Assembly (NCBI GenBank): GCA_964020155.1
Contig: OZ026555.1
Location: forward strand, 2,965,282 to 3,029,281
Source of the DNA: Chondrilla cf. caribensis
Taxonomy: Eukaryota; Porifera; Demospongiae; Chondrillida; Chondrillidae
Length of the DNA: 64,000 nucleotides
Direction: 5' to 3'
The first letter of the stretch is position 1. Each line of letters starts with the position of its first letter. Shown one piece after another: positions 40,022-52,259 of the stretch. The notes beneath the pieces were generated by a model. That model worked only from the letters and a program-made list of their open reading frames with translations. It searched no databases and was not told the origin of the DNA. The translations under genes and the position numbers were made by a program.

Positions 40022-42222
40022 CACTGGAAATAAAAAATCTTGTATTTAGACCAAACTAATGAAATTAATCTTATAAGAAGAAGGATAACCTTGTAGCTAG
40101 ATGTAAAAATTTTGTATTGAAACTCCAATCTCATCACCAGGAGCACCAAACTAAAACCTAGATGACTCAATGTCTCACTTCAAGATCAGTGTCAAGGCTA
40201 AATCTTATTTTCAGTCCTCTTACATAAACTATAACTCAATAATAGAAAGAAACTTAAAGTTAGTGATTTTATTTCGTATCAAGATTTGTTTTATGATAAT
40301 TATTAGACATTCCTGTTTCAATGTAAGATCCACTTCCACTGCCAGCTAACTTCCAGTTGTCTGGTATTTGCAAATCTTGAAATGAAACTTTAATGCCGTA
40401 TTTTCAGATTGCGTACGTGCGCGTTTCAGCGGAAGTTCATTTGATTGGTTCCTTCTCTCAAATTTGCCGCGTGCGAGGTTCGAAAATGGCCGGTAGAATG
40501 CCTAGAAGTCTTCATTTACTCCAGAGGAGTTGAAACAGCAACTATTATCGTCTCGAATTCTCAGCGAAACTGATGACAAGGAACTAGAAAGTACGTGGAT
40601 GGACTCTAATGATTCTTTTATAGGCATTACATCTGTTGGATGGAAAACGGATGGATTCTGTTTTGGGAACGTACTCATTAACAAAATTTTCGCCAATACC
40701 AGCTGAAAAAGAAGACTGGACAAGATGCTCTTCAACTTGGCCCCTAAAAGCCTCGATGATCCAGAAGGTTTGGCTGTCACGGGAGTTCCTGAGGTACGTA
40801 TATTCAACTACATATTTGCTTTGTTGAGACATAGCTAAACCATGATTATGCATCCAGAGAACTCAACAACTTACCTGGTTTGAACATAGAGGAATCCCGT
40901 ACAAGAAGATTGTGGATGTCATTGATAAATATCCTTCTTTTAAGATCTCTCTGTTTGTAAGTGCAATTTGTCTGCTATACAGTACATGAGGGTAGTATGT
41001 ATAGTTGCATCTCTCACTATACAGTTGCTTCAAGAACTTTTCCACAAGCATGGAAAGAGGTTTGAGACAACATCCTCGTTTCTTGAAGCATTTCGCAATG
41101 TTCAAAAAAGTGGATGGACTGCTTGGTGCCTGCATTGTCAGTTTTAATTTCTGCCCTTGCAAGAATGAATTCGTACATGGTATGTTTAGCATTGCTCATG
41201 CAGATTGCATGTCAGTGTGCTTGAGCGAATGTTACAGTATATAATTTGTGTAATCCTTAACAGAAATGGACTCTCTATTGATGCTTGTGTCCAAGTTAAA
41301 GCCTAAGAGCTCAAAGTTGTCCATTGCTGAGTGGTTGGCACACATTTTGTGCATTGAAGAGGTCAGATATATATAAATTGTGTGTGCATTTGGAATGCTT
41401 GTTACAGTCCCTTTTGTTTCTACTTTCAGTCACTGGACCTAATTTGTAAGCTGAGGTTACCAGCTAAACATGGCCCTTATGTATAGCCGTGGTTGGCTCA
41501 CTGGATGAAATGGAGGACAGTACATTGATGTGTGACCAAAAGGTCGTGTTGAGGATCCCTCTGAGGTCCAACATTGCCAACATGGCACTGATTTTAACTG
41601 TGTTTTGCCACGTACACCATCTGAAGTTTTCTAGTGAGGTGACAGAAGTGATGGAATTCCTGCAGACGGAACTGCTAGGGATTTAAGCAAGGAGAAAGTG
41701 CTCTGTTGCATACACCAGTCTTTTCAGAGCAGTTGCTAACGAAGAGGGCCAGGCAGTGATGGAAATCTCAGACTCACAGAGTAGTTTTGACAGTGACCAT
41801 CCATACTTGGGTATCACTCTATTTTCATTGAAAGTCGCATCCTTTTCTGTTGGAACTCATTTTTGATCATTTACACGAGGATTATTTAATTTTACTTCAC
41901 AGTTGTACATGTGTTGACAGTTTTCTCTTATTTTAATCTCATTATTGATACTATGTTGGCAACGCCTAAAAACACATGCATTTTGGCTGAATTTAGATTC
42001 TTACAATAATATTATGATAAATATTGATCTCTAATTAAGATTCGATACTAAAATAAAAAAAAATGATTTTAGTACATGACCTACTTGAATCTAGATTGAA
42101 AAACTGATTTGCAGAACAGGAATTCTTATTTCTAGCAATATATTGTCTCACCACAGTTAGCTTCCAAAATGACTTATTTTTAGATCTTTTTCATCTAGTA
42201 AACAGATTTTTTATTTCCAGTG
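40022..42222. mobile_element. 2,201-bp TIR element with captured/decayed intron-containing gene
   Basis: The exact ends are CACTGGAAATAAAAAATCT and its inverse, flanked by AG on each side (40,020-40,021 and 42,223-42,224). The right palindrome arm holds the empty site (GATAGTATTC once), so the boundaries are proved within this window. CACT-type ends with a 2-bp duplication recall CMC/EnSpm-like transposons, which is inference. The interior carries a spliced-looking plus-strand gene and no recognisable transposase core. Confidence 0.85.
40490..41687 (+). pseudogene. Unidentified spliced gene inside the 2.2-kb element
   Basis: Segments with coding character are separated by introns with good donors (GAG|GTACGTA, TTT|GTAAGTG, ATG|GTATGTT). 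Readings include FTPEELKQQLLSSRILSETD, GITSVGWKTDGFCFGNVLIN, LLQELFHKHGKRFETTSSFL, LLMLVSKLKPKSSKLSIAEW and SLDLICKLRLPAKHGPYV. A TGA interrupts the first (after FANTS), and frames shift elsewhere. I do not recognise the protein. It could be a degraded element-encoded protein or a captured host gene. Confidence 0.5.
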
Positions 42223-43141
42223 AGTATTCTGTGGAAATTTCATTTCCTTGATAGCTTGGTTTGAAGAAAGGTTTTAATTCGACATCGATACGTTCGAATT
42301 CGACGGTCGATGTTTCCATTTTCAAGCTCATGTGAGCACATAAAATTTGATCTACTTGTTACAGAGAACTTATACACCTCGTGAATATTAATGAGGTATA
42401 TTTGTGAGTTACAAACTCGACATCAAAGAAAACGCCCACGCATCATGTAGTTTAATATTTCCTTCAAGTGTATTATTATCATTATCCTTATTCTATTGTA
42501 TGTATTATTATTATTAGTAGTAGTAGTAGTATTATATTATAATTATACTAGCTATAGTATACATTGATCAATGTAGAAAAGTACCTATGCCTCTGGTCTT
42601 CCATTATTCCCACCTGCAGACCAATAACCATTAGCTGTTGCACTATCGAATTTGAACCATATTCAAATGTACATACACTGAGTCATTGGAAGGATCCCGT
42701 GCAACAATACTCTATAATAATATTTTTATTATTAATTAATAGAATCGATATTATCAATATTTATATCTTATACTTGATAATTATCATAGGTGCTAAAGTA
42801 GAACAGTCATGCAGTAGGTTCACAGAATTAAAGTGTGATTTGATTTGACTTTTACCATTGATTGGATATATCAGTCCCACAACTTCTCACAGTAATGTGT
42901 GGTTCATTCGACTTGAAATAACAGCTATTAAATATGCATAAATTCGTTTTTGATGATTCATATTATTAGAGTTTGTTGCCTACAAATAGATACATGGAGC
43001 AATAATGATGAGACAAACAGATCAATTTGAAACATGGCGATAAAAAAGATTAATCCTTAATACATATCATAAAGTGGATATTGTAGTTGAAATCACACAG
43101 TTAACAGAAATGAGATCAGTCTGAAAGCAATAAATGTATAA
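42223..43141. other. AT-rich 3' flank of the kelch gene, mirrored in the right arm
   Basis: It holds an AATACACCTCG-type short palindrome near 42,380, ATTATT/AGTAGT microsatellites and the 3' flank of the kelch exon. The mirror is 56,662-57,470. I see no gene in it. Confidence 0.5.
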
Positions 43142-44080
43142 TTACATCATTTCAAATGATTCTACAAAAGTATTAGCACCGTCGCCACCTATCACAAACA
43201 ATTCCTGATTGCCATTGTCGGAAGTACAAGCTACAACAGCTGGGCTATCTCTATTTCTGTTCATTTCAGACACCTTAGTCCACTTTTGCTTGCAGTGGTC
43301 ATATAAGTAAACTGATGAATCTGGTTTGTCATCTTCATCAGTGCCACCCATAATAACAACACAATTATTTATTGTCACTAATCCACAGAACTTGAGTGGT
43401 GGTACAGGAAGGGACTGCCAAAAGCCTGAACCAGATTCCAAATTGTCAACATGATTAGGGTACTCTTTTATTGCATCAACCTTGGCTGTGTAAACCGTTC
43501 TAGTACGAGCACCAAATCCAATAAAAAGTTGGTTGAGTGTTGCTGTACACTGCACCAAAGACGACCTCATGGGAAGATCGCTTATTGTCCACCATGTGGA
43601 GGAGGAAGCAGAGCTGTTCAACACTTCTACGGATGACAGCTGACCTTTCGCAAACCTACCACCTGCAATAACAATGAAATCTTCAAAAGATGTTGATGCT
43701 GCCCAAATCCTTCCTACGTTCAGTGGTGGGAGTGTATTAAACCACCTTAAATTACCATCCAAAGTAAACACATTATTCGAATACAATTCTAATTCATCAT
43801 CATTCCTAACTTCACCACCTAGTGTGTGCACCAGGTTTTTCGTGGTTGCTAGTGTGAATCCCCACATTTCACACAAATTATGAAATCGCAGTGTGGACCA
43901 CTTCCGATTGAAAATATCAAAAACGTACAAATATTTTCGACAGCTCTCGGGCATCCATCTATCTCCAACATATATCTTCTGGTTTAAGCAAACTGCTGTT
44001 GGTCGTGTCATTCCTTCAGATATATCTGACTCCTCCCTCCAGTCGTTGTTACTCAGTTTCACCTTCTGTTCTTCTAAGAG
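43142..44080 (-). CDS. Kelch-repeat protein, 3'-terminal exon (left arm, intact)
   Basis: A single long exon is open from an acceptor (ATGTAG at 44,081) to TAA at 43,142, about 312 codons. Kelch blades are visible: YVFDIFNRKWSTLRF; LVHTLGGEVRNDDELELYSN; DFIVIAGGRFAKGQLSSVEV; SVYLYDHCKQKWTKVSEMNR; LFVIGGDGANTFVESFE. Blades carry the expected double glycine followed by tyrosine/tryptophan spacing, giving perhaps five to six blades of a propeller. No start codon is assured, because the exon begins mid-frame (LLEEQKVKL) and upstream exons were not found. Kelch propellers usually serve protein-protein contact, often as ubiquitin-ligase adaptors. The function here is not determined. Confidence 0.8.
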   Translation of the reverse strand, partial: LLEEQKVKLSNNDWREESDISEGMTRPTAVCLNQKIYVGDRWMPESCRKYLYVFDIFNRKWSTLRFHNLCEMWGFTLATTKNLVHTLGGEVRNDDELELYSNNVFTLDGNLRWFNTLPPLNVGRIWAASTSFEDFIVIAGGRFAKGQLSSVEVLNSSASSSTWWTISDLPMRSSLVQCTATLNQLFIGFGARTRTVYTAKVDAIKEYPNHVDNLESGSGFWQSLPVPPLKFCGLVTINNCVVIMGGTDEDDKPDSSVYLYDHCKQKWTKVSEMNRNRDSPAVVACTSDNGNQELFVIGGDGANTFVESFEMM

Positions 44081-44989
44081 CTACATTCATTTTAGACAGA
44101 CAAATTATTATAATTATAATGAGTGTCCCAGAAGTAGAATATTAATTTCAGTTAATAATATCTGGGCCATTGAAGCATTGTTAAATATTTCTATTTCAGG
44201 AGGTGAAAAGTGGGAAAAAAAACAAATCTGCATGGATATGTCTATATTATGTGCACTAGTAAGTATACATATGTATTTTATGTGCATTAGTGCATTAGTA
44301 AGTAATTGCATTGCATGCCTTTCCAAAAAGAAGGTCAGAAAGCTTCACAATCAAAAAGATTTTCTGCTCTTTCAAAGTCTTCACTAGGATTGTTATACAG
44401 TGTCGCAGTCTTGTTTGAGGAAAAGCCATTATGGCAGTGAATAAGGTGCTCTTCATGTTTTGGGCGTTAATGAGGTTCACACTTATTGAAAGTTGTTTAC
44501 ACGTTCTGCAGTAAATTGATACTGTACACTGGCACCCTCTGATGTATGGCTTTGTCAAAAAATGAACTGTGCTAAATATAATACTTCAGGTGGGTACAAT
44601 GTAAGAGAAAGCAAAGCAATTTCTAATGGTGTTCATACATTCATTCAAGGCCATGGTCATCTACTGAACAGATTCATGAAAATCATGACTCTTCTGGTGT
44701 ATCAATAATGAATTGTGCATGCACAATTTTAAACCTATATTGCATGGGTTTCTGGAGTTATGCAGAAAAGTTATGATGATTTGTTTTCCTATGCATGGAC
44801 TTTTCAACCATGTGGTTTTATTTCATCCAGTAGGATAGGCTAGGGCAACAAAGGACAAAGACGAAAATCCATGTATTTCGAAATGCTCCAGAGCGTTAAA
44901 GGTTTCCCTATGCAAAGTATCATACCAAGAACACAGTCTATAGCTAAAAGAGCTTTCTATTATCACTAGTTAAGTCCTATATCAGTTTG
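44081..44989. other. Interval between kelch exon and ankyrin gene
   Basis: I see no convincing exon here. Short open frames on both strands lack recognisable domains. Only the first ~50 bp have a counterpart in the right arm, because from about 44,132 the right arm is replaced by other sequence. Confidence 0.45.
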
Positions 44990-45641
44990 CTAATTTATAA
45001 CATAGAATTGACCGACCTTGTATTCGCTGAAATAAGCCATCACTTCGTCATTCTTAAACACATTGGCCATTTCGAAGCAGTCCCACTCAATTGGTTTACC
45101 GAGAATAGGACCAAATCCGCCGACAGAGCAGTAAGGGTCAGCTCCATGGTCAAGTAACATCTTCGCCATTGGGATGTTGTTATGGACAATTGCAAGATGA
45201 AGGGGAGTTAGTCTATACTCTGTCAAAGCCCTGATGTTCACATTAGCTCCCGCATCCACTAAAACAGGCACTCCTTCCAACAGGTCGCAGTCCACGCAGT
45301 AATGGAGAGGAGATCGGTCTAGATCGAAGCCAGCGTGGCAATAAGGGTCGGGAAAATTCACACACGCTCCTTCTGAAATGAGTTCCTTCATCAGTTCCAC
45401 GTCTCGAAACTCTGTGATGGCGATACACAACCAGCTGTATTTCTGTTCGGCAGTCAGCGGTTTACACTCTAACACAAAAAGGACCACAAAAATCACAGAT
45501 AAAGTTGACTTGATGTAATTATAAGTTGAAGTATTAGTCAACTTATTATAATACACACGACCTATACTTACCAAATGATGTAACTTCCACTAAATCTTTA
45601 TACGTGAAACGTTCTTGTTCATCTCTCTTCTTGGTAGTCAT
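44990..45641 (-). CDS. Ankyrin-repeat protein, two exons, 182 aa
   Basis: Exon 1 is 45572-45641 (MTTKKRDEQERFTYKDLVEV), with donor GTAAGT. Exon 2 is 44990-45468, ending TAG. The join makes a glutamate codon (G+AG). Three to four ankyrin repeats are visible: YSWLCIAITEFRDVELMKEL ISEGACVN; RSPLHYCVDCDLLEGVPVLV DAGANVNI; LTPLHLAIVHNNIPMAKMLL DHGADP. The motifs TPLH and GA(D/N) are canonical. It probably works as a small cytoplasmic binding protein. Only exon 1 survives in the right arm. Confidence 0.85.
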
Positions 45642-46199
45642 TTCGGCGAAGAATAGCTTTAAGTTAGTTAATAGTGACGCGTAAGCCACAGTGCATGACG
45701 TTTAAATTGATTCCTATTATTCAATACTGATTTGATTACTACTGTACTACTAATACATTCCGAATGGCACCTTATATTGGTTGTATTGGTGTCACCCTGC
45801 GCTGACCTGGCTATATCCATAATAATGTAATTATCAATATCCTGGGCTACAGCAGAGATGCCGACACTTTGTCCAATTGGTAATGAGAGTGCAGCCCAAT
45901 TAAACCTGCTGTACCCCAACCGAAAGGGATATGGTTAATATTAGGTTTCATAGTGACCAGTGTCTATACGGTACGTGTTGTATCTTTTCACACTGGTCAA
46001 TCAGGTCAGGAGGAAGTGACCGATATGATGACAGATCTGAGACAGAGAGATACAAACCATCCAAGGTGAGAGCGTGTGCAATGTTGACAACCACCTCATC
46101 TGGGGTGACGTAGATGGTGAATATGTCCCCCAATCAATAAAAATAGCCTACCAAAAGATTGTGCATTGACGGAAAAACATCTTTCAGTTACCATCAGAC
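45642..46199. other. Upstream region of the ankyrin gene with mirrored short ORFs
   Basis: Two short minus-strand frames (45,668-45,919 and 45,948-46,133, the latter with IYVTPDEVVVNIAHALTLDG) are repeated exactly in the right arm. One may be a remnant of a gene or element, but no family is recognised. Confidence 0.35.
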
Positions 46200-47590
46200 A
46201 CAGTAGGTAGGGAGTTCGTTAACGAACTGGCACGGCTCTTTGTTGTTTTTGCAGAGAGCTCTTCGTTAGAATCCATGTTCACACATGCTCTAGGACAAAA
46301 GATCACATTCACTGCCTAAAGCGTCGTCTTAAGTCATGGAAAGCAGGTAATATATCCGAACTCGTTCAAGAGGGTCAAGTGATCCAGTAACATTTGACAA
46401 CATCCTCTGCTACACAAAAATGGGAGCAGACAAGTTTAGCTAAACATTTGCAAAACTGGTCTTTGCAGGTAGGTTTAAGGCTGCCCAACGATTACTTGCA
46501 AACCCATGAAGACTATGAAGATAGTATTCTTTCACTGAATGCGAAGATAGATGACGATGAATCAGTACTAGATGTCCTGAAAAAAAACACCCAGAAAGAC
46601 ACCACTGTCTGATGTTTTACTGACAAATGACGACTCAGATGACACCTGATTCCACCCTGTACTCTTTGAACACCTGAATGGTCTACTCATACGTCAGGCA
46701 GCATTGCGGACTCAGGGAGGGGCTGGACCATCAGCCCTTGGCACACAGGGGTGGTGGCGAATATGCACCTCCTTCGGCACCACATCAGATGGTCTATGCA
46801 ATACCTTGGCCCTCGTAGCAAAGCGCCTATGCACAGAGGTTTTGGACTTTAACAATCTACAAGCTTATGTGGCTTAATTGTAGACTGATATCGCTAATTA
46901 AAAGAACAGGTGTGCGCCCTATAGAAATCTGTGAGGTGCGTGGAGAATCATTGGGTAGGCAATTCTTGAAGTCACCAGCAATGACATCCAGCTTGCTGCA
47001 GGCACACGACAATGGGGATTGAGGCAGCAATCCACGCCATGCATCACATCTATGACAATGAGAACACCGATGCTCTCCTTTTGGTAGACGCCGAGAATGC
47101 ATTTAATCTTCTTAACCAAAGAGCAGCCTTACACAACATTAAAGTACTCTGCCCTGCCTTAGCAACAGTACTTCAGACTAGATATTGTGGAGCATCAGGA
47201 TTATATGTTGGCAGAGAGATGTTGATATCTAATGTAGGAACAACACAAGCTGACCCCCCGGCCATGAATATGTACGCTGTTGCCATAATGCCACTACTAC
47301 ATACGAAAGCTACAACCAACAGGAATTAAACAGGCGTGGTTTGCAAATGATGCAACAGGTGGAGAATCACTGGCAGACGTACGCAGCTGGTGGGACCAAC
47401 TGATCAGTATAGGTCTGGGATATGGATACTATCCCAAGGCTAGTAAATCTTGGCTCTTGGTGAAGAAAACAAAGGCAGATGAAGCCAGCAGAATGTTCAG
47501 TGAACCAGGGATACAAATCACCACAGATCGAAGGAAGGAGGCTTTCGGGTGCTGCTATAGGCACCGTTGAATTTGAAGGGAAGTTTATGG
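46200..47590 (+). pseudogene. Decayed retroelement reverse transcriptase (left arm)
   Basis: Pieces occur in order: an upstream domain (RQAALRTQGGAGPSALGTQG, WWRICTSF), then GIEAAIHAMHHIYDNENTDA, LLLVDAENAFNLLNQRAALH (RT motif A with the first catalytic aspartate), and GTTQADPPAMNMYAVAIMPL (RT motif B). The next frame continues AWFANDATGG, where the catalytic Y-A-D-D box should stand, then SWWDQLISIG. The box has become F-A-N-D, and frames change between pieces, so it is inactive. The element family is not assigned here. Confidence 0.75.
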
Positions 47591-48060
47591 AAACCAGCAT
47601 ATTCATTTTTGATTACAGGATATTATTGTACATACACGCACGTAGCAATCCTCCAAGTGACCAAGCCCCTTTCGTGTATTATATACATCATTGCTTTAAC
47701 TCTAAATTCATATGGCTACTATTATAGTACACAGGTACATATAATATATATACGATGTTCATGCATTTAGGAGAATAGTTTATCATTAAGTCATTAATCT
47801 CCTCACGTAATCAACACTTGAAACTGATTAACCATGTGAAGATACTCTGAAATTATTTTCTATAATAACTCATGAAAAGCAGTCATAAAAATTAAAAAGA
47901 TACACTTATGTGGCTGTAGCACGGGGATATCAATACAAGTTCAGATATTATGTCAAATCTTGAAGTCGATAGTGATAAAAATCACATTTCTCACTGTGTA
48001 TGCAGGCGTATATGCACATGAAATAGGGAACACAGAAATCTGTCTATCCCATTAACTTGT

Positions 48061-49605
48061 TCACTTCTTCAAAGATTGGTATGAGTAGACTGCACCCTTT
48101 ATACTGAGGATCTTCCCCAATCGCTGTTTCGAGCTTGTTGGCTTGCTCCTGTGAATGGCTAGAAAGTGAGGCAACATACCATTTACAGATATGGGAACAG
48201 AACATTGGCAGTAGCAACAGAATAGCATCAAAGTAGGAGGATTTGTGTTCCATATTTGTAGTGAATATTGTTCATATACAACCCTGGACCTTATTACTCC
48301 CATCTACACACAGAAAGATAAATTTTGTGTCCACACAGACATACCCAAGGATAGAACATTCATACTACCCCTACTATACATGCATGTATGCATGCATAGG
48401 TAACTAAGTAATAACACCCAAGTTACTGTTTTTGGCTTATACGTAATTATTCTCTATTATTACATCAGCTGTACCACAAAATGTGGCAGAGAAATCTTTC
48501 TCTAGTGTTAAGCAATATACCGATATTTGTAGTTATTTGTGATAAGTGGATTGATACATAAGGACTATGGATATTATAGTATTGATGAGGACTAGTTAGT
48601 TGAATACTCTCAAGTGGATATCACCCAGTGCTATCTTTACAACTATAATACACGTACGTAGTATGCAAAGTACTACAGTGACCACTGACCTTTAGACTTG
48701 TGGTGGACTGGTAATTGCTTTGACTGCTGACCAGGGGACGTAGTACTATTTTCAATTTTGGAGAGTTTGGCTGCAGTTGATTCGATAGCTTTCCCCACCA
48801 TTGGCTTCATTGCATTTCTCTTCCCAATACTCTTACTGGAAGCCACTGCACCCTTCTTGCGAGAATAAGCTATGCTCCCTAAACCGCAAGAGGGAGAAAT
48901 GAAATAACTGCTCAAATGCAAGCAAAATGGGAAACTACTAGCTCACCACTTGGGACCCAATTGTGATCGTCTCCTTCCTCTTGTGTCTGCAGTTCATCAT
49001 AAAGGTCCAGGTATACTACAGTGAACAAGGATACCTAACAATGTGAACACACACTACTCCATGTCCTAAAAGCACAAAGCTTTACCAAAATCGTCATCTT
49101 CTTGACCATCCTCTTCATCTTGTATACTACATGAGAAACCAAGTACAGTGGAACCTCATTAAGACAAACACTCTTCAGACAATTTTCTGCCTAATACAAA
49201 CCAATTTTGAGTATTGTATCTGGTTGACTGTACTAGCATATGTATAATAAGTAAATCCTGATAAGAAGAACATGTGATAACAAGAACTGATTTGTGGGTC
49301 CCTCATATTCTGTCTCAAAGAGTTTCTACTGTATAACGATAGTCACTACTTCCAACCACTTTTATCGCTCACACATTATCACATCACTAGTGGTACCCAT
49401 TGCACATGACACCCTCAACTTGAGAAAAGTCTCTATGATGTACAGAGGGTATGCTGAGTGTATGCACTTCAGTGCCAGGTGCAGACAAACCTCTCTGTAT
49501 GCCTTTTACTAGACTGTTTAGGACTCCTCCTCTCTGTTTTGTAGAAACATCAGATAATATAAACACACAAGGTATCAAACAACAAATCACTCACTGGAAG
49601 GCTCT
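48061..49605 (-). pseudogene. KDM7: KDM7-like gene, 3' end (exons 15-20), inverted copy 3
   Basis: The minus strand repeats the last six coding exons of the demethylase: KSSLEPS, RRSPKQS, the acidic IQDEEDGQEDDDF, YLDLYDELQTQEEGDDHNWV, the lysine-rich SRKKGAVASSKSIGKRNAMK, and the C-terminal SSKQRLGKILSIKGAVYSYQ. The catalytic domain is absent. The inner edge of the left palindrome arm cuts it at GGCTCT, 49,605. Confidence 0.85.
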
Positions 49606-50244
49606 CAGAGCACACTCCTCGGAGCGTGTATGAATTTTCCCGACCCTTATTGCCACTCTGGCTTCGATCTAGACTGATCTCCTCTCCATTACTGCGTAGA
49701 CTGCGACCTGTTGGAAGGAGTGCCTGTTTTACGTATGCACAGGTACAGTCAACGTTCACTTTATATGTTTTGTAACATGCAATGGACACTCATTAAGACA
49801 AACCGCAATGGTCCAACATGATCCGTTCTGGCTATCACTTTTTTCATATCAGGGATTACGTTCTATATGTATATTATTTAGACTACTACAGCAAACCAAA
49901 TGATCATGAAGAAATCGATTGTATTCAGTAGCAATTTGTCTTAAGGGTGTTTATCTTGATGGATTTTGTACTGTAATGATGTTGTTGTCATACTCTGTAG
50001 TACTCATATCCTACAGGGTAAGTATGGCATGGAATATCACTCAGACCCACCACAGGGTCAGTGGCAAAGGCCTTGTTTTGTGAGTGGTGAACCATCAAAG
50101 CTGAAGTTGAAGAGAGACAGCACCATGTACGTGCTTGGCTAGACTCATTCACACACATGGGTACATTACAGTGTGTGCACAAAGGGTGTGTACGTAACTA
50201 CTGTCCTTTGCTATTTTTTTTTATCATTTCAGAAAGTCATCATT
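49606..50244. other. Spacer between the palindrome arms
   Basis: It holds about 15 bp of filler, a 111-bp ankyrin-gene fragment (49,621-49,731), and about 510 bp of KDM7 sequence (end of exon 13, exon 14 and introns) leading into the right arm. This non-mirrored part makes the structure a spaced palindrome. Confidence 0.85.
49621..49731 (+). pseudogene. Ankyrin gene fragment at the palindrome centre
   Basis: It runs from GGAGCGTGTATGAATTTTCC to GAAGGAGTGCCTGTTTTA and matches part of exon 2 of the ankyrin gene (inverse of about 45,255-45,368) with a few changes. Its first base coincides with that of the fragment at 55,598, so the two share one breakpoint. Confidence 0.85.
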
Positions 50245-51789
50245 AGAGCCTTCCAGTGAGTGATTTGTTGTTTGATACCTTGTGTGTTTATATTATCTGA
50301 TGTTTCTACAAAACAGAGAGAAGGAGTCCTAAACAGTCTAGTAAAAGGCATACAGAGAGGTTTGTCTGCACCTGGCACTGAAGTGCATACACTCAGCATA
50401 CCCTCTGTACATCATAGAGACTTTTCTCAAGTTGAGGGTGTCATGTGCAATGGGTACCACTAGTGATGTGATAATGTGTGAGCGATAAAAGTGGTTGGAA
50501 GTAGTGACTATCGTTATACAGTAGAAACTCTTTGAGACAGAATATGAGGGACCCACAAATCAGTTCTTGTTATCACATGTTCTTCTTATCAGGATTTACT
50601 TATTATACATATGCTAGTACAGTCAACCAGATACAATACTCAAAATTGGTTTGTATTAGGCAGAAAATTGTCTGAAGAGTGTTTGTCTTAATGAGGTTCC
50701 ACTGTACTTGGTTTCTCATGTAGTATACAAGATGAAGAGGATGGTCAAGAAGATGACGATTTTGGTAAAGCTTTGTGCTTTTAGGACATGGAGTAGTGTG
50801 TGTTCACATTGTTAGGTATCCTTGTTCACTGTAGTATACCTGGACCTTTATGATGAACTGCAGACACAAGAGGAAGGAGACGATCACAATTGGGTCCCAA
50901 GTGGTGAGCTAGTAGTTTCCCATTTTGCTTGCATTTGAGCAGTTATTTCATTTCTCCCTCTTGCGGTTTAGGGAGCATAGCTTATTCTCGCAAGAAGGGT
51001 GCAGTGGCTTCCAGTAAGAGTATTGGGAAGAGAAATGCAATGAAGCCAATGGTGGGGAAAGCTATCGAATCAACTGCAGCCAAACTCTCCAAAATTGAAA
51101 ATAGTACTACGTCCCCTGGTCAGCAGTCAAAGCAATTACCAGTCCACCACAAGTCTAAAGGTCAGTGGTCACTGTAGTACTTTGCATACTACGTACGTGT
51201 ATTATAGTTGTAAAGATAGCACTGGGTGATATCCACTTGAGAGTATTCAACTAACTAGTCCTCATCAATACTATAATATCCATAGTCCTTATGTATCAAT
51301 CCACTTATCACAAATAACTACAAATATCGGTATATTGCTTAACACTAGAGAAAGATTTCTCTGCCACATTTTGTGGTACAGCTGATGTAATAATAGAGAA
51401 TAATTACGTATAAGCCAAAAACAGTAACTTGGGTGTTATTACTTAGTTACCTATGCATGCATACATGCATGTATAGTAGGGGTAGTATGAATGTTCTATC
51501 CTTGGGTATGTCTGTGTGGACACAAAATTTATCTTTCTGTGTGTAGATGGGAGTAATAAGGTCCAGGGTTGTATATGAACAATATTCACTACAAATATGG
51601 AACACAAATCCTCCTACTTTGATGCTATTCTGTTGCTACTGCCAATGTTCTGTTCCCATATCTGTAAATGGTATGTTGCCTCACTTTCTAGCCATTCACA
51701 GGAGCAAGCCAACAAGCTCGAAACAGCGATTGGGGAAGATCCTCAGTATAAAGGGTGCAGTCTACTCATACCAATCTTTGAAGAAGTGA
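49732..51789 (+). pseudogene. KDM7: KDM7-like gene, 3' end (exons 13 end-20), copy 4
   Basis: It starts within the last ten bases of exon 13 (CGTATGCACAG) and holds exon 14 (YGMEYHSDPPQGQWQRPCFV) and exons 15-20 to the TGA at 51,789. From 50,245 on it is the mirror of copy 3, almost without differences. It lacks PHD and JmjC domains. Confidence 0.85.
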
Positions 51790-52259
51790 ACAAGTTAATG
51801 GGATAGACAGATTTCTGTGTTCCCTATTTCATGTGCATATACGCCTGCATACACAGTGAGAAATGTGATTTTTATCACTATCGACTTCAAGATTTGACAT
51901 AATATCTGAACTTGTATTGATATCCCCGTGCTACAGCCACATAAGTGTATCTTTTTAATTTTTATGACTGCTTTTCATGAGTTATTATAGAAAATAATTT
52001 CAGAGTATCTTCACATGGTTAATCAGTTTCAAGTGTTGATTACGTGAGGAGATTAATGACTTAATGATAAACTATTCTCCTAAATGCATGAACATCGTAT
52101 ATATATTATATGTACCTGTGTACTATAATAGTAGCCATATGAATTTAGAGTTAAAGCAATGATGTATATAATACACGAAAGGGGCTTGGTCACTTGGAGG
52201 ATTGCTACGTGCGTGTATGTACAATAATATCCTGTAATCAAAAATGAATATGCTGGTTT

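Larger units (their letters stand above)
39306..49605. repeat. Left arm of large imperfect palindrome
   Basis: Positions pair with the right arm so that left + right is about 99,850 in the inner part, about 99,774 across the kelch exon, and about 97,567 at the outer end. The last shift is caused by the 2.2-kb insertion here. Arm content from outside in: IFT122 fragment, 2.2-kb element, kelch exon, ankyrin gene, reverse-transcriptase element, KDM7 3' end. Confidence 0.92.

Noticed and set aside
40502..40853. Minus-strand frames of ~90-100 codons in the 2.2-kb element
   Set aside because: They are shadows of the better supported plus-strand exons, which have donor sites and plausible composition.
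47479..47770. Plus-strand frames after the reverse transcriptase (e.g. MKPAECSVNQG...)
   Set aside because: They start in the decayed RT element and run into KDM7 3' flank. The mirror copies reflect only the palindrome.
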